A model generated the notes under the pieces. That model saw only the letters and a list, made by a program, of their open reading frames with translations, was not told the DNA's origin and did no database searches. From Brachypterus glaber (Eukaryota > Arthropoda > Insecta > Coleoptera > Kateretidae), in the NCBI GenBank assembly GCA_958510825.1, contig OY294050.1, positions 9,463,340 through 9,527,339 on the forward strand: 64,000 nucleotides of DNA, read 5' to 3'. Below are positions 21,893-33,938 of this stretch, piece by piece. Position 1 is the first letter of the stretch; each line of letters begins with the position of its first letter. The position numbers and the translations under genes were made by a program.

Positions 21893-22840
21893 CTAAAAGT
21901 TAGAGGGTACCAAACAATAACAAAGATGTTACTTTATACGGTGGTATAAATAATTTGAAACCGTGTTACTCATAGGATCTAATTGCGGTCTTGTTTCCAT
22001 CGAGTACATTGTTGATTATTGGACGTCTTCTGTTACATTTTGTAATAGCCAAAACCTAGGATGAATAATATAAAATAATGTGTGTAAATTTTAATTTATT
22101 TTAACCAATATATCAATATAAAGACCTAGTCTACTGTCGTCAATTTACCTAAGGAAATTGAAATTTTATTCAGTTTAGAAATTATCTCACGTCTTCCCTA
22201 GCAACTTGAGTGATATTTTTATCCCACTCTTTTAAAAAAGGCAGTTTTGTTTTAATACTTTTTTGTGACTGGGGTATGTGAGTTTATCCCGGGATCCCAT
22301 TTAATTGATCTTGAACCAGTAACAATTTCATCATTTTAAAAGCCATTAAATCTTAACCTCAAAATTGAAATTTCTCCAATTATCAAAACTTTTATACTCT
22401 CATTGACGTATTTTTCTTTTGATTTGGGTGCTATAGTAATAAAAGTAGCCACTTTTGCTTCCAGAATATCCTCAGGGATAAAAACCCTATTTTTATCTTT
22501 AAAGTTTATTTTTAATTTGAAAACGACGTCACGTGGTAAAATAATTCTTGATTTCAAACTGTCAAACTTGCAATTCTTTTTTTGTAATGTAGCCGCCTAC
22601 TATTACAGCGGCCATAATGAAATAAAACATTGTGTGTACATAAAAACGTATGATTAAAAATCGCATTTTCTTATGATTACAAATGTACTGGATAAAATAG
22701 ATATTGAAATAGATATTAAAAATTACACAAAATTACAAAAATAATGTAAATTAATTAAAATTATATAGACTGTTTTTTTGATTTTTACCTATTATCAATT
22801 ATGGAATATGTAATTTTACAAAAAATTACATGTCGGATCA
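21893..22840. other. Intergenic, nothing recognised
   Basis: AT-rich. Two opposite-strand ORFs overlap at 22336-22657 without domain content; neither is supported. Confidence 0.35.
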
Positions 22841-22848
22841 GTGTAACT

Positions 22849-23472
22849 CGAGGGGCTGACCGTGAGGAAATCTTTTGTACAAGCCAAAGGAACTCAGGAG
22901 GAACTCTGGAAGAACTCCGAGGAACTCTGGAGGAACTCCGAAGAACTCTGGAGGAACTCCGAGGAACTTCGAGGAACTCTTTGCAAAAAGGAACTTTTTC
23001 GTACAAATTTCAGACCCGGTCAGAAACAATTATTATTTATTACCCATGTGGATTAACGTTTTTATGTTCAAACTAGATGAGCCGTTACAAACACTTTAAC
23101 AAAACATCCTACCTTTGGGAGCCAATTTTTTCTTTTTGAAGGGGCGCCAAGTTTGGTAGTAACCGTCAGGGACAAAGCTTTTTTTATGAAGGTATGTTTT
23201 TGGGCGCCAACTTCTTTTTTTATAGGGGCGCCAGGTTGAAACCGTCAGGGACAAACAAAGCTTTTTTTGACGGGGGTGCCTTATTGGCAGTAGTGCTTGC
23301 ACAGCGGTAATTTCTACGGCTTATTTGCCAAAAATTACCCCTTCCAGAGAGGAACTCTTAAGGAACACAGGAGGAACTCCCAAGGAACTCTGGAGGAACT
23401 CCGAGGAACTCTGAGGAACTCTTTGCAAAAATGAACTCTTTTGTACAAATTTCAGACGCGGTCAGCCCCTCG
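22849..23472. mobile_element. Composite hAT-like element with GAGGAACTC arrays
   Basis: The terminal repeats are CGAGGGGCTGACCGTG and its inverse CGCGGTCAGCCCCTCG (16 bp, one mismatch). The flanking GTGTAACT at 22841-22848 and 23473-23480 is a perfect 8-bp duplication. Two arrays of GAGGAACTC(C/T) (22889-22980 and 23348-23425) alternate 10 and 11 bp, so 21 bp is the higher-order unit. Between them sit a partial right end (..CGGTCAG at 23023) and about two units of the CAGGG hAT family (23107-23283). The arrays keep several frames open on both strands, which explains five overlapping ORFs; none is a gene. Confidence 0.7.
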
Positions 23473-23480
23473 GTGTAACT

Positions 23481-24291
23481 TTTACAAAATATTTCATGTC
23501 GGTTCAGTGTAGCTTTTAAAACAATAAGTACAAAACATACATGCTTTACAATTACCCTACTTTACGGTATTAAATTAAGTACTAAAGTAGTAAATTAAGT
23601 TTAAATCAAAAGAAAATAATCAACTCAAACATTACTGTTGCATCCATATAAATGTTTATATTAAGTGAAACCCTAAAATGTATTTAGTATTTTTCAAAAA
23701 TATTTACATACAGTATACAAAAAGAAAATTCTGAAAATTTATAAGGATTCCATATTTATTCATTAAATAAAAGGAGTTAATGAAAATATATCCAGAAAAA
23801 CAAATAAATAAAAAATTAAATGTTTCAAATAAATTTTACATTTGTGATTCTTTTGAGAACTAACATAAACATATCCGAAATGTTTAGGTCGGTATATTGT
23901 TTATAAAAATATAAAAGGCACGAAAAACAAGTTAATGGAGTAAACATTCAAAAGGGAATACGAAAAAAAAATCAGCTCCACTGAAAAATATTTTTTTGCG
24001 AAAGTAAAAAAAATAGGTAGCATTTTGGTAGCATTTTCGTAGCATTTTAATAGCTTTATTTTAATGGAAATGCTTCATTTAAGCACCAAAATAAATGAAC
24101 CTATTCTTTTATAAGTTTACTCATCGTTTGATCTTTAGCGACTTGTATTTTTTTAAATCTATAGATTTAAAATAAATTTATATATAAAAGCATGATTTTT
24201 TCAAATACGGTATTTTAGGTAATCCTATTCTTAAGATTTATAAAGTTTTATTTATAGTAAATTCATAGAAATATAGTATATTCAAAATGAC
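23481..24291. other. Intergenic, nothing recognised
   Basis: AT-rich. The words ATGTCGG.TCAGTGTA at 22831 and 23497 are duplicated on either side of the composite element; they are part of its insertion site region. Confidence 0.35.
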
Positions 24292-25205
24292 ATGATCCTT
24301 ATATCAGAGTGGCTTCGATCTCACAAGCTAACCCTCAACATTAGCAAGTCTGGATATAAGAAAACAGTAAATACAAAAGATCCAATAACCTTTGGTACTA
24401 AATTATATACAAAAAACTAAGTATCTAGGCTTGCTGATTGACGAGACGTTGACTTGGAGAGAACAAATTGATTCTCTAAGGAAAAAGGTTGCTCCAGTTG
24501 TGGGGATATTGTGTAGGTTAAAAAAAATAAATAAAAATCTTCTCAAATCAATTTACTATGCACTTATACACAGCCATATACAGTACCTGACAATTCTCTG
24601 GTATCAGGCAACTGAGAATTTACTAAAACCTATTAAGATACTTCAAAATAAAGCTCTTAAAATACTTTTTTCACTACCATGGACATACCATACCAAGGAC
24701 ATTTATTTGAACTTTAAAGTTATGTCACTTCACGCCGTTTATGAATATCAAAACTCAATATTTATTAAACAAATCCGCGAAAATATAAGGCACTCTAATA
24801 TAAAATTAAATCTAAGGTCAGAATTTCATGATTACATGATCAGAGATAATTTAAATATTAATCTTCCAATATTTAAAACTAATTTGGGAATAAAATCAGT
24901 CTTGCACAAAGGAGCTTCATGCTTTAATAACTTACCTAATGAGGTAAAAATCTTACCATATAAACAATTTAAGATTAAACTAAAAAAGCATTAATATTTT
25001 TTTTAAGTCAAAACTTACTGTGATGTAGATGTAATTAATTTGAATGTAGGTATATTTTTTAAATATTTTTTTAACAGTTGTAACGTGTAGTTATGTAATA
25101 TATAGGTCTATAAGTTGATATGTAATATATTATAGGTACTATGTAAGTATTTAAGGGGATGAACCATATAAATGTAAATTTCTGGTTAAAAAAAAAAAAA
25201 AAAAA
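24292..25205 (+). pseudogene. 5'-truncated non-LTR retrotransposon (LINE), 3' end
   Basis: The reading frame from 24392 to 24994 gives 200 residues typical of the C-terminal part of a LINE reverse transcriptase: YLGLLIDETLTWREQI followed by SIYYALIHSHIQYLTILWYQ, the thumb region of Jockey/CR1/L2-like polymerases. A preceding piece (from 24292; SEWLRSHKLTLNISKSGY) continues the same protein in another frame and hits a stop at 24418-24420, so there is a frameshift. The TTG at 24392 is not a real start. A ~190-bp 3' UTR and an 18-A tail (25188-25205) follow. The catalytic YxDD region is missing: a dead, 5'-truncated insertion. The clade is uncertain. Confidence 0.85.
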
Positions 25206-27190
25206 TAATGACAAAAAAACTATGGTTACGGCTATGTACAGAATTAATTAGGAAATAAGGAAACCAGCAAATGAAACCATCATCCTTAAAGCTTACCAAA
25301 TCTGCGTTTTAGGCACCATTGAATCCAATGACAATTCCCCTCTATTATTTCGAAAATTTATTCATACAAGCCACTAAACTTCGACGTCTCAATACATTGC
25401 AGATTAACACGTATGTCTAACAAATAGTATGTGTACTCTCGATAGAAAAGGGCCTTGCTTGTTGAATACAGTTTTGGAGATATAAGCGAATTGGTCATGG
25501 TCAAAATTTGATATTTTTGATTTAGATTTAAACAGCATTTAGATATTTTCGATTTTTAATTAATGATATATAATATCCCAAATTCAAAAAAATCATTAAC
25601 TTTAATACAATACATAAAACGATGCCGTGATTAGCTTAGTGTGCAGTATACGTTATGTCTTTTGGTTAACGTCTGTGGATATATCTCCCTTATTGTGATA
25701 AGGATATAGTTTGATAGCATGAAGTATAACTGAAAATAATATAAAATAAAATTTATTTAAAATTTAATTAAAACTAAAAGTCCGTTTTAAAATCAATGTT
25801 CAAGTTATTATATACAGATAGAAAGAAAAGCTTTATGGCTATTAAAATACCTAAACAACTATTAAAAATTATTTCCAAAACTTATGTCTAGGTTACATAA
25901 AAAAGTATGCCTTCGATAACTCTTCTAATCTAGCATATAGCGACTTCTAAGTAACGAAACGAAACGAGGGATAGTGAACTGCTAATTTAAGGGTAAATAA
26001 GGGGTAAGAAAGGACAAATAGGTATTTCACTGACCTTGGTTCCTGATATACTTGATGTTCCTGTGCACAGGGCTGGATTCTTGATGTTGTTGATGATGTT
26101 GAGGTTTGTAAGGAGAATAAGGGTTAATGCGTGGAAACGATAATATTTGCCAACCACAAATAGGTTTTTACAACAAATTTAGATTAAAGACTTTTCACGA
26201 GCGACTTGTTAGTATCGCATCTTTCAACCGAAGTCTTACTTGTCTGCAAAATAAAAAGCACAAGTGATAATCAATTATTATACTATCAATACTTTTATGG
26301 AAAACGTAGTCCAGAAAACTATAAAAAAATCTGAATCTTAATAATTAACCCAGTTCTGACGTAAGTACACAAATATATACCAAAGATTTACCAGCTGCCC
26401 ATGATGGCTAGAGGGGTAGTTAACCCTCTTTAGTCGACCAAACAGAATAGAAAACATAACCTAACCTACAAAATCATACTGAATATAGTTGGACCAGTGC
26501 TATCGCTATTGTTTTGACACAATGGCGAAAACATTTGTAATAATAACGATGTGCTTTTTGAGGTTTGTATAAATATACAAATGTTTCTATGTGTTGTTGC
26601 CGATATTTTAGTGGGTTCCTAATGCGTGAATTTGTTTTATTTGGTGGCATAGAAGTTGAAGATTGATTGGTTTCGGTGATACTGAAAGGAATGATACAAT
26701 AGAGTATGATAATAGATTTGTTACTCGTGTGGTTCTAGGTTTGTGATTTAGATGGATTTGTTGTGAAAATGGTTTAATTGATATATTTGAGGGATAAAAC
26801 TAGTTTTGTCAAAGTTTGTCTTGCTGTTACTTTTCATACATTTTTATGTGCCTACAAAATATATGAATATATGTCTTAATTGTTAATCTGGAAAAAAACT
26901 AGCTTTATACCTAAAAATCAAATTGATTAAGGTGGATAGTAATAACAATCCATTAGTATCAAGTAAATTATTACAAAACCTTTTAGTCTATTTTGCAGTG
27001 AGTTTGTATTGATCAATTTTTTTATTTTTAAAACTCATATCAACAATAAAGTACAACTATTTTTGATGTTCTAAAAATGATTCTTTCTCTTTTCAGCTTT
27101 TACTAATATAGGCTTGCCTTTTTTATTTTTTTTCCATGATTGTTTGTTTTACCAACCTCCAAATATTATATTAGTCTCTGCAATCGCTAA
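25206..27190. other. Intergenic with one MITE remnant
   Basis: No gene supported. Words at 25606-25690 (ACATAAAACGATGCCGTGATT.. and ..CTGTGGATAT) are a decayed copy of the MITE at 34491-34637. Confidence 0.4.
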
Positions 27191-27194
27191 ATTT

Positions 27195-27497
27195 GTTTAC
27201 TTTCTATTTATTTTTCGTGTTCTTCTTTTTCTTCTTCTTACCTTTCCTTCCTTCACTTTTTTTTACCTTCTTCTACTTTTTCTCATTTTTCTCTTTCTCT
27301 TTCTTTTTCTTCTCCTTCATCTCCTTTATATCCTGCTTCTCGATCTGGCCCTCCTTGTTCTTCTCCTTCTTCTCCTTCTCCTTCTTCTCCTTGGTCTCGT
27401 TCTTCTCCTTAGTATCCTTCTCCACGTTCTTCTCCTTAGTTTCCTTCTTCCCCTTCTTCTGCTTCTTCTTCTTCTTCTTCTCCTCCTCCTCCTCCGG
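27195..27497. repeat. Pyrimidine-rich (TTC/TCC)n tract, ~300 bp
   Basis: Nearly pure C/T sequence shifting from TTTC to CTTCTCCTT and CCTCCT units. It produces long Leu/Phe-rich ORFs in two frames, which are composition artefacts. Such tracts can form triplex DNA. Confidence 0.85.
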
Positions 27498-27513
27498 AAA
27501 CTTCTCTCCTAGA

Positions 27514-27556
27514 GTGCCTTAATGTCAAGAAAACAGAAAACGTCACATTAAGGCAC
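27514..27556. repeat. Small inverted repeat
   Basis: GTGCCTTAATGT and ACATTAAGGCAC, 12-bp perfect arms around a 19-base A-rich loop, directly after the pyrimidine tract. Confidence 0.5.
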
Positions 27557-28007
27557 CAAAGTCTCCCCTACAGTCATGAAGATAGAAATTTTTAATTGCA
27601 CGGAATTTTTTGTACCTAAATAAAATCAACCTATTAAAAAAATCAATATATTAAAAAAATCAATTTATTGCTTGTCATTATAAATTACATGTAGTTAGGT
27701 AAGCCCTTGCAAAAAACCCAAAATAAGTTGTACAAATTCATGAGGGTACATAGAAGTTCACATGTCAATGTAGAAAAGTGAACGGTGTTTCCATACTCTT
27801 TTCGGCCTTCAGCTAGAAAAGTCCTATCCTATTCTAATATTTTACTGTAAACTATTTTCAACATACAAGAAAGAAAAATTTATGTTTCGGATAATTTAGA
27901 TTTAGAAATTTATATAAATTGTTTAATTCAGACTCCTGAAAAAAGTTCTTATTATTACTTATTAAAAAAGAAAATATGTTAGTTTTTTCCGTAGTACCTA
28001 TATTAAT
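27557..28007. other. Intergenic, nothing recognised
   Basis: AT-rich unique sequence. Confidence 0.35.
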
Positions 28008-28227
28008 TTAGGTTAGGTTTTTGAGGAAGAAGAAGAATAATAAATTTTATTTATTTATATCTGTAATTTTACATACAAAATTGTATTAATTTATTTAACG
28101 TCAAACTTTTTGTTAAAATAATTTAAGATATGTTCGAAAACGCCGAAAAATTCCTGTCGAAACGTCACAAATTAAAGAGAAGTTTTTTTAATTTAATACC
28201 TCCCGATACCTCAAAAACCTAACCTAA
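28008..28227. mobile_element. Small TIR element, 19-bp perfect ends
   Basis: TTAGGTTAGGTTTTTGAGG and its exact inverse bound a 220-bp AT-rich unit. The target duplication is not obvious. No coding sequence. Confidence 0.55.
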
Positions 28228-28785
28228 AAGGAAAATATGTAAAAAAGTAAAAGTGAAATTAAAAGGAGTGTATTTGAGCTTACACTAAATATACAATATC
28301 CACTGTAAGGAGTATTTTATGAAATGTGAAGCATAACATATCACCATGACTTGTTTTCAATTGTTTTCGGGGTGGCATGAGGTCGTTGTTGCCCTAAATA
28401 AATAATTTCATAAATCATATTTAAGACCCTATTGTGTGGGCTTAACGGATCGTAGGAAATAAGTGCAATATGTGTGTAGTACACAAAACGATTTTGGCCA
28501 AAACTTGACTGACAATTCGACTGGAAGATAACGGATATGTGAAGGGGAAAATTAAAAGATTTCTTCATCGGAAATCACCATTGGTTTAATAATGGCTGAA
28601 TTTTATATCCATGGGAAATTTTCAATTGATTGAAAACCATGTTTTGTGAAGGATAATAGAATAATGTAATATTAACCCTTATAATTGTAATTACCATTAA
28701 AAGAAAAAAAAACAATTTAGAGAAATTGTGGATTTCCAGACATTTTTGTTCACAAATACCTAAATTCATAGAATTTGAAAGGGGG
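28228..28785. other. Intergenic, nothing recognised
   Basis: AT-rich unique sequence. Minus-strand ORFs of 64-75 codons show no domain. Confidence 0.35.
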
Positions 28786-28903
28786 TTTCAGTAATTGAAT
28801 TTTTAATGTCAAAATTGCCACATGAGGAAACTGAGTTGGAAATGTTTCAGTAATTGAATTTTTAATGTCAAAATTGCCACATGAGGAAACTGAGTTGGAA
28901 ATG
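28786..28903. repeat. Perfect 59-bp tandem duplication
   Basis: A unit beginning TTTCAGTAATTGAATTTTTA and ending GAGTTGGAAATG occurs twice head to tail without a mismatch (28786-28844, 28845-28903), so it is recent. Confidence 0.9.
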
Positions 28904-29179
28904 TTGGAGGATCCACAAATCCATGGAAAAGAAACAAAGGAAAAAAATAAGGAATTTGGCAAGAAAAATATCAAAAGAGGAAATAAGTTCAAAATAAGTT
29001 ACTTGATTTGAAGAAGGCAAGGTATTTGTTTACAAATGTTTTATTAGTGTCTCGAATCCTACGCGGACGAAGTCGCGGGTCTTCTGCAAGTATATTATAA
29101 ATGTAGAGTTGTACAATTAAGTTATTTTCTATAAGTATTTTATAATAATTTTTGTAAGCATGTACAATTTTTGGTTGTA

Positions 29180-29460
29180 ACACCGGTTAACGTTACGGTT
29201 ATTATCCTCACCATTCAGTTCGTATAACTGACAGTTCCCACAAAAACGCACCGGTTATTTTTTTTGTAAAATATATGCGCAGACTTGTGAATTTGCTGTA
29301 AATACACAATTTATAGGTTAGGTATTTCCGTTAACCGTATGTAACCTACCTCCGAACCTGCGTTAGATGCGGTTAGTCACCGTATGTAACCACTTCCCAC
29401 AAAAATGAGTTTCAGTAACCCGGTTAGTTCTGGTAACTTCACAAGAAACTGGCTAATATT
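29180..29460. promoter_or_regulatory. Cluster of CGGTTA/TAACCG words
   Basis: At least seven CGGTTA, TAACCG or CCGGTTA words in both orientations within 280 bp. The same words appear at 54315-54362. They resemble MYB sites (YAACNG), but a decayed repeat could produce the same clustering. Confidence 0.25.
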
Positions 29461-29467
29461 TAGTTAA

Positions 29468-29500
29468 GGGAACGTTCAAGTATTACGTAACGCAAATTTT
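29468..29500 (+). repeat. End fragment of the GGGAACGTTC MITE
   Basis: GGGAACGTTCAAGTATTACG continuing to ..TAACGCAAA is identical to the left end of the element at 14781. No right end is found nearby. Confidence 0.6.
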
Positions 29501-30169
29501 GATCAATTTGGACAGTTTCCTTTTGCCTTTCGTCACTAAAACATCATTCAAAATTAATAAAACTGACTAACCATGGTAACAAAAACCAAAAATTACTAAG
29601 CATAGTTCAGAAACAGGCACTGTCCCATTTAATGATATGTCCCATTCATGGATATTTCCCCCTATTTCCCCCTATTGTTATTTTTTTATACATATTAAAA
29701 ATATATTTTTAAATCACATAAAGAATGACCATTTAAATATGGGACATGCCGTACATTCGTGGTATATTAAATCATATTATAAGTTCAAATTTATTAACTC
29801 TTAGTCGTAGATTTGAAAGATTGTACCGTATGAATCATAGACCTGTTTCCTGTAGTTGTATTTTTAATCAAATGGGGGTAATTAACAACGTTAAAGTTTG
29901 ACATTGACTCAACAGTACAAACTTACATTAATTAATACTAATATATATTTTTAACAATAAAATAAGACTTTAGTAAAAGTATTTTTTCCGTAGAGGAAAA
30001 ATAACACAACCCTGCAAATCGAAAATTAGGTACTTAGCTAAAAAATGGAAGAAATGTTGATGATCTAGGTGGTAAGTATACTTGTAAGAGTTAAAAGTTT
30101 TCGGCTCAAAATCGATTTTAGACATAAAGTATATTAAAAAGTAAAAATTGTTTTGTTTTTCAGGTACTA
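29501..30169. other. Intergenic, nothing recognised
   Basis: AT-rich unique sequence. Confidence 0.35.
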
Positions 30170-30229
30170 TTAAAATTTTACTAACTGGCAACTGTGAGCT
30201 GAGGCAAGGGGAAGAGAAGAGGTAAAATA

Positions 30230-30264
<35 letters not shown>

Positions 30265-30322
30265 GTATAAGCCACCTTGCATTCCAAGCATTCCGCCCAG
30301 GTGCCAGTTAGTAAAATTTTAA
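30170..30322. mobile_element. TIR element with (GT)n interior
   Basis: The 21-bp arms (reading TTAAAATTTTACTAACTGGC on the left) are perfect inverted repeats (30170-30190, 30302-30322) around 111 bp that contain a microsatellite. Confidence 0.6.
30232..30262 (+). repeat. (GT)15 microsatellite
   Basis: Uninterrupted GT repeat inside the TIR element above; on the minus strand it yields a poly-Thr/His ORF that is not a gene. Confidence 0.95.
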
Positions 30323-31331
30323 AAGTACTCACGTATTAAAAATAATAATAATAATCAGTATAGCTAATAATTAGAAGCAATCGAGACACAATTGATAACT
30401 TGGTCACATGTGTCACACAGCGCTTCTTGGTCTCATCGGCGTATTATGGAAAATGTTATGCTTAAAATGCAAAATAATTCTCACAGCTTGTTATTTTATT
30501 ATGTTCGCAATTCCCAATTTAATTTGTATTACAAAACACAAACATTAAACTACACAACGTGTTATATATTTTTTTATTGTTGTTTCACCCCTACATGTAT
30601 CAAAACTAAATGGCTTATTGTTATAGCTTTTTAAAAATAAAATTGTCACGGTGGTTATTTCTACTATATTATACAATTTTTCCCTCGCTTAGAGAAACGT
30701 ACAAAAAAGCCGACGATATAAAATTAAAAACAAGCCGAAATTGTATCCATTGCTTCGTATTCCAGGATATACTCCTTTTCTACGATTGGTTTAGAATGTA
30801 GGCATCTCCACACATTTTTAAAACATAGAACATTCTAACTAGATACGGTATGACTATTCTGAATCAAGTGCTAGTATAAACACATTTGGCGCCACCTCTT
30901 GTCTATAAAAGTAAAGAAAACTGTATCAAAATTAGCAAAAAAATATATATTACTATGAAATGTTGAATAATTTAATGTAATTTAAAGGTTTACGTTAAAT
31001 TTACATACAATTTATTAGTTTTTCTTAATATTAGTTCAAAAAAATTAAACTAATATATTGTTAGTTATTTAAACCATGATACCTATGTCACAACAATCTG
31101 ACATGACCTTCAATTTTTGCATAATAATTTGTAAATAGGTGGTAAATTTCAATAAAAATATTTTTGAGTAATTAAGTATTTGATCAAATTATTTAATAAT
31201 AATATTAGTGGTTTATTTAAAAATATGTATTTTGTTGCATTTACAATTTCTAGTAACAAGGAACATTGTCTTCAACCTTGTCCGTAGTTTAAAGCCATCT
31301 AGCCTTTCATATTTGCAGTCCAAAAAAGGTA
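30323..31331. other. Intergenic, nothing recognised
   Basis: AT-rich unique sequence with short unsupported ORFs. Confidence 0.35.
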
Positions 31332-31452
31332 TAGTCTATAACACGTATGGAATATTCATTCCGCGCTCGCGAGATCGTCATACACGCCAATCGGCTTGTA
31401 TGAAAAACTTTTCTCTCATGCGGAATATTGTCTATTCCATACTAGTTATAGA
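31332..31452. mobile_element. Foldback hairpin element
   Basis: TCTATAACACGTATGGAATA..CCGC on the left is matched inverted by GCGGAATATT..TCCATACTAGTTATAGA. The centre is GC-rich (CGCGCTCGCGAGATCG). Confidence 0.5.
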
Positions 31453-31752
31453 ATAAAGTTGGATAGGTAATAGGTGTATTGTATTTTATTCCATAAAAAT
31501 TATTTTAAAAATTATATTCTTCTGAACCCATTTTTGTTCAATTTTTTATTTCGGATTATTTAGTCTGTTCTTTATGTCCGATTTGTATGATAACACAGCA
31601 AAAATTCCTTCCCTAAGAGACATAAAGTTAAAAAACAATTTAATTAAAAATAAAATGTTGTATTGAGTCCACTTGAGATAAACTAATAACAAATTTTTGA
31701 TTTAACTATGATTTTTAAAGATAATTTTATACTTTCGTACTTGTCAATACTA

Positions 31753-32176
31753 CACGGAAAGAAATTAGTGGGCTCTGCGCTATACATTATAAGATATTTG
31801 GTAACAGTGGCAAATTATAGTGATTTAAGCTATAGATTATAAGGGACACAATAACTAATAATGTTAAAAATAAATTGGAAACGATTATATATATTACAGA
31901 CACGATTATATTTATTACAGGCACTATTATAAATTTACAGAAATTTTATTATATTATAAAAATTATTAGCACGGACAATAATTAAATCTATTTAAGCTAT
32001 AAATGCCATACTATTTGTTATATTTTATTATTCACTAAACAATTAAAGTATTTCATATAAATTTTTACACTGACTGCCATAATTGTAAGAGAAAGCCTTG
32101 TATTTATATAATAAGCGATTATAATTTGCTTGGTATGTGTGTTATAGCGCTCCTAGCTATAATTTTTTTTTCCGTG
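31753..32176 (+). mobile_element. TA-flanked MITE, CACGGAAA family, copy A
   Basis: Begins CACGGAAAGAAATTAGTG and ends TTTCCGTG, flanked by TA on both sides, as for Tc1/mariner-type insertions. Copy B at 35270-35672 is its inverse with only one substitution and one 21-bp deletion over about 400 bp. No coding sequence. Confidence 0.85.
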
Positions 32177-32336
32177 TAAACCTAAAAAATCTTTTATCCT
32201 ATTAGTTATTTCTTAAACTTTATATAAACGTACGTATAAAAAACGTGTAACAGATTTAGATATTTTAAAAGGTAATCAGAATAAGCAACTGTTATTGTTG
32301 CTTTAATAGTACCTATAATTTTCTAGGGGTTCGTGT

Positions 32337-32595
32337 CAACGAACTAATAACTCTTCTCTCTAGAATAGGCATTTCATTTGTAAAAACTGACAAAAACGTA
32401 GCCAACATATACATTTGTCCGTCTTACTCGCACAGCTTTGTTCTAACAGAGACAACAATAACAGTTACTGGTAACTGTTATTGTTCAGGCCTAAATATAC
32501 CTACTATTTGTATATTTTACAAACAAACCGAGATGTTGGCGATACTTTATATTAACGGTATGCGTATTCTAGAGAGAAGAGTTATTAGTTCGTTG
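32337..32595. mobile_element. hAT MITE with 31-bp perfect TIRs and 8-bp duplication
   Basis: The arms 32337-32367 and 32565-32595 (starting CAACGAACTAATAACTC) are perfect inverted repeats. GTTCGTGT flanks both ends (32329-32336, 32596-32603), an exact 8-bp duplication. The centre has a second palindrome AACAGTTACTGGTAACTGTT. 259 bp, non-autonomous. Confidence 0.85.
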
Positions 32596-32603
32596 GTTCG
32601 TGT

Positions 32604-33319
32604 TCGGCATAGGGGCATGGCCGACCATCTTAACAAGTGATATGTCTCGGAATTTTTAATTGTTAAATGTTGTGTGTTGATAAAGTTTGTAAAGCAGGAA
32701 GTTTTATGTTAAATGTTATATGGTGTATGTTGTATATGGTTAATTTTGTTGATATGGAGAATTTGGAACTGGAATAAGTATAATTTTGAAAACGTGTATA
32801 ATTTTTTATAACAGACAATCTTTTTATGAAACATTTTTTATGGATTAGCGCATGCGCAATCATCAAACTGATAGTACCTATACGATAAATAAAATTATAC
32901 ATGTGATTTTTTTCTAATCAATACATATTGCAAGGTGACTTTTTTTTAAATAGTGGATGGTGGATATGGAATATTCCAGACGAAATCTGCCAATCCGGAA
33001 CAAATCTATTGCTTGAGCTGGCGAATTATCTTAGGAAAATGCCAATAACACAAATTGGAATTGGAATTATAATTTTCTAGCTACAGGGCTGCAAAGAGTA
33101 CCTAGAATAATAAAAACAGTCCCGAACATATATAAATCATTCGGTAACATCTCTATATATCCCACAATTGGACCTCTCATTAGCATAATTTTGAAATATA
33201 TATCTATTAACGAAGGACACACCTTGAAGGGTAAGTAATCATATTATAAGAACTTCAGTACACACAGAATACTAATAGGTTGGACAAGAATTAAACTCGC
33301 TTTTTTAAATGATGACTTT
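32604..33319. other. Intergenic, nothing recognised
   Basis: AT-rich unique sequence. Confidence 0.35.
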
Positions 33320-33720
33320 TTGTTCCTCTTTATTTCTTCGTCTTCTGTATTTCTTCGCCTTCTTTATTTCTTTGTCTTCTTTTTTCTTCGGCTACTTTAT
33401 TTTCTTCGTATTCTTCCTCTTATTAGTATTCTTCGTCTCCTTCGTCTTCTTCGTATCTTAGCCTTTATCTCCTTCATCTACCTCGTCTTCTGAGTCTTTC
33501 TCGTTTTCTTCATCTTCTTCGTCTCTTTTGTCTTTTGTCTTTCTCGTTGTCCTTGTCTTTTTTGTCTCCTTGATATGATTCGCCTTGTTCGTCTTTTTTG
33601 TCTTCATCTTCTTCGTTTTCTTCGTATTTTTCACATTCTTCTTCTGTTTCTCCTTCTTTTAGATCTTCTTCCTCTTCTTCTTTTTTTCTTTGATTGTTTC
33701 TTCTGATTCTCCTTTTTTTT
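33320..33720. repeat. (TTCTTCGTC)n-like pyrimidine tract
   Basis: About 400 bp of imperfect TCTTCG/TCTTC units. Low complexity, non-coding. Confidence 0.8.
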
Positions 33721-33938
33721 CATTTTCAGTGTTCTTCAGTGGATTTATTTCTAAACAGTATTGATAATTTTTTTTATAATTGTATAGTTATTTCAGAAAA
33801 TATTTATAAAAGCCTAATAGGGAAGGATCAACAGTTTTTTCAAATTGAGACTTAAAACCTAGACTGATAAGTGATCTTGCAAGGCCTTAGTCATGCTTAC
33901 AACTCGTCTGACAGATTCAACGTGACCTTACCACTCAT

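Noticed and set aside
21687..21896. 69-codon ORF of unknown residues
   Set aside because: It is the assembly gap of 200 Ns.
22785..23099. Five overlapping ORFs with Glu-Glu-Leu or Ser-Ser-Arg repeats
   Set aside because: They derive from the 21-bp-periodic GAGGAACTC array inside a hAT-like element and occur on both strands.
26030..26190. Exon-like minus-strand stretch with His/Gln-rich reading (QHHQQHQESS) before AAG|GTCAGT
   Set aside because: The open frame has no ATG, is preceded by a stop, and no AG acceptor lies between that stop and the donor. It could only be a first non-coding exon, which cannot be supported.
27114..27522. Two overlapping Leu/Phe-rich ORFs of 109-132 codons
   Set aside because: They are readings of a (TTC/TCC)n tract in different frames; composition alone keeps the frames open.
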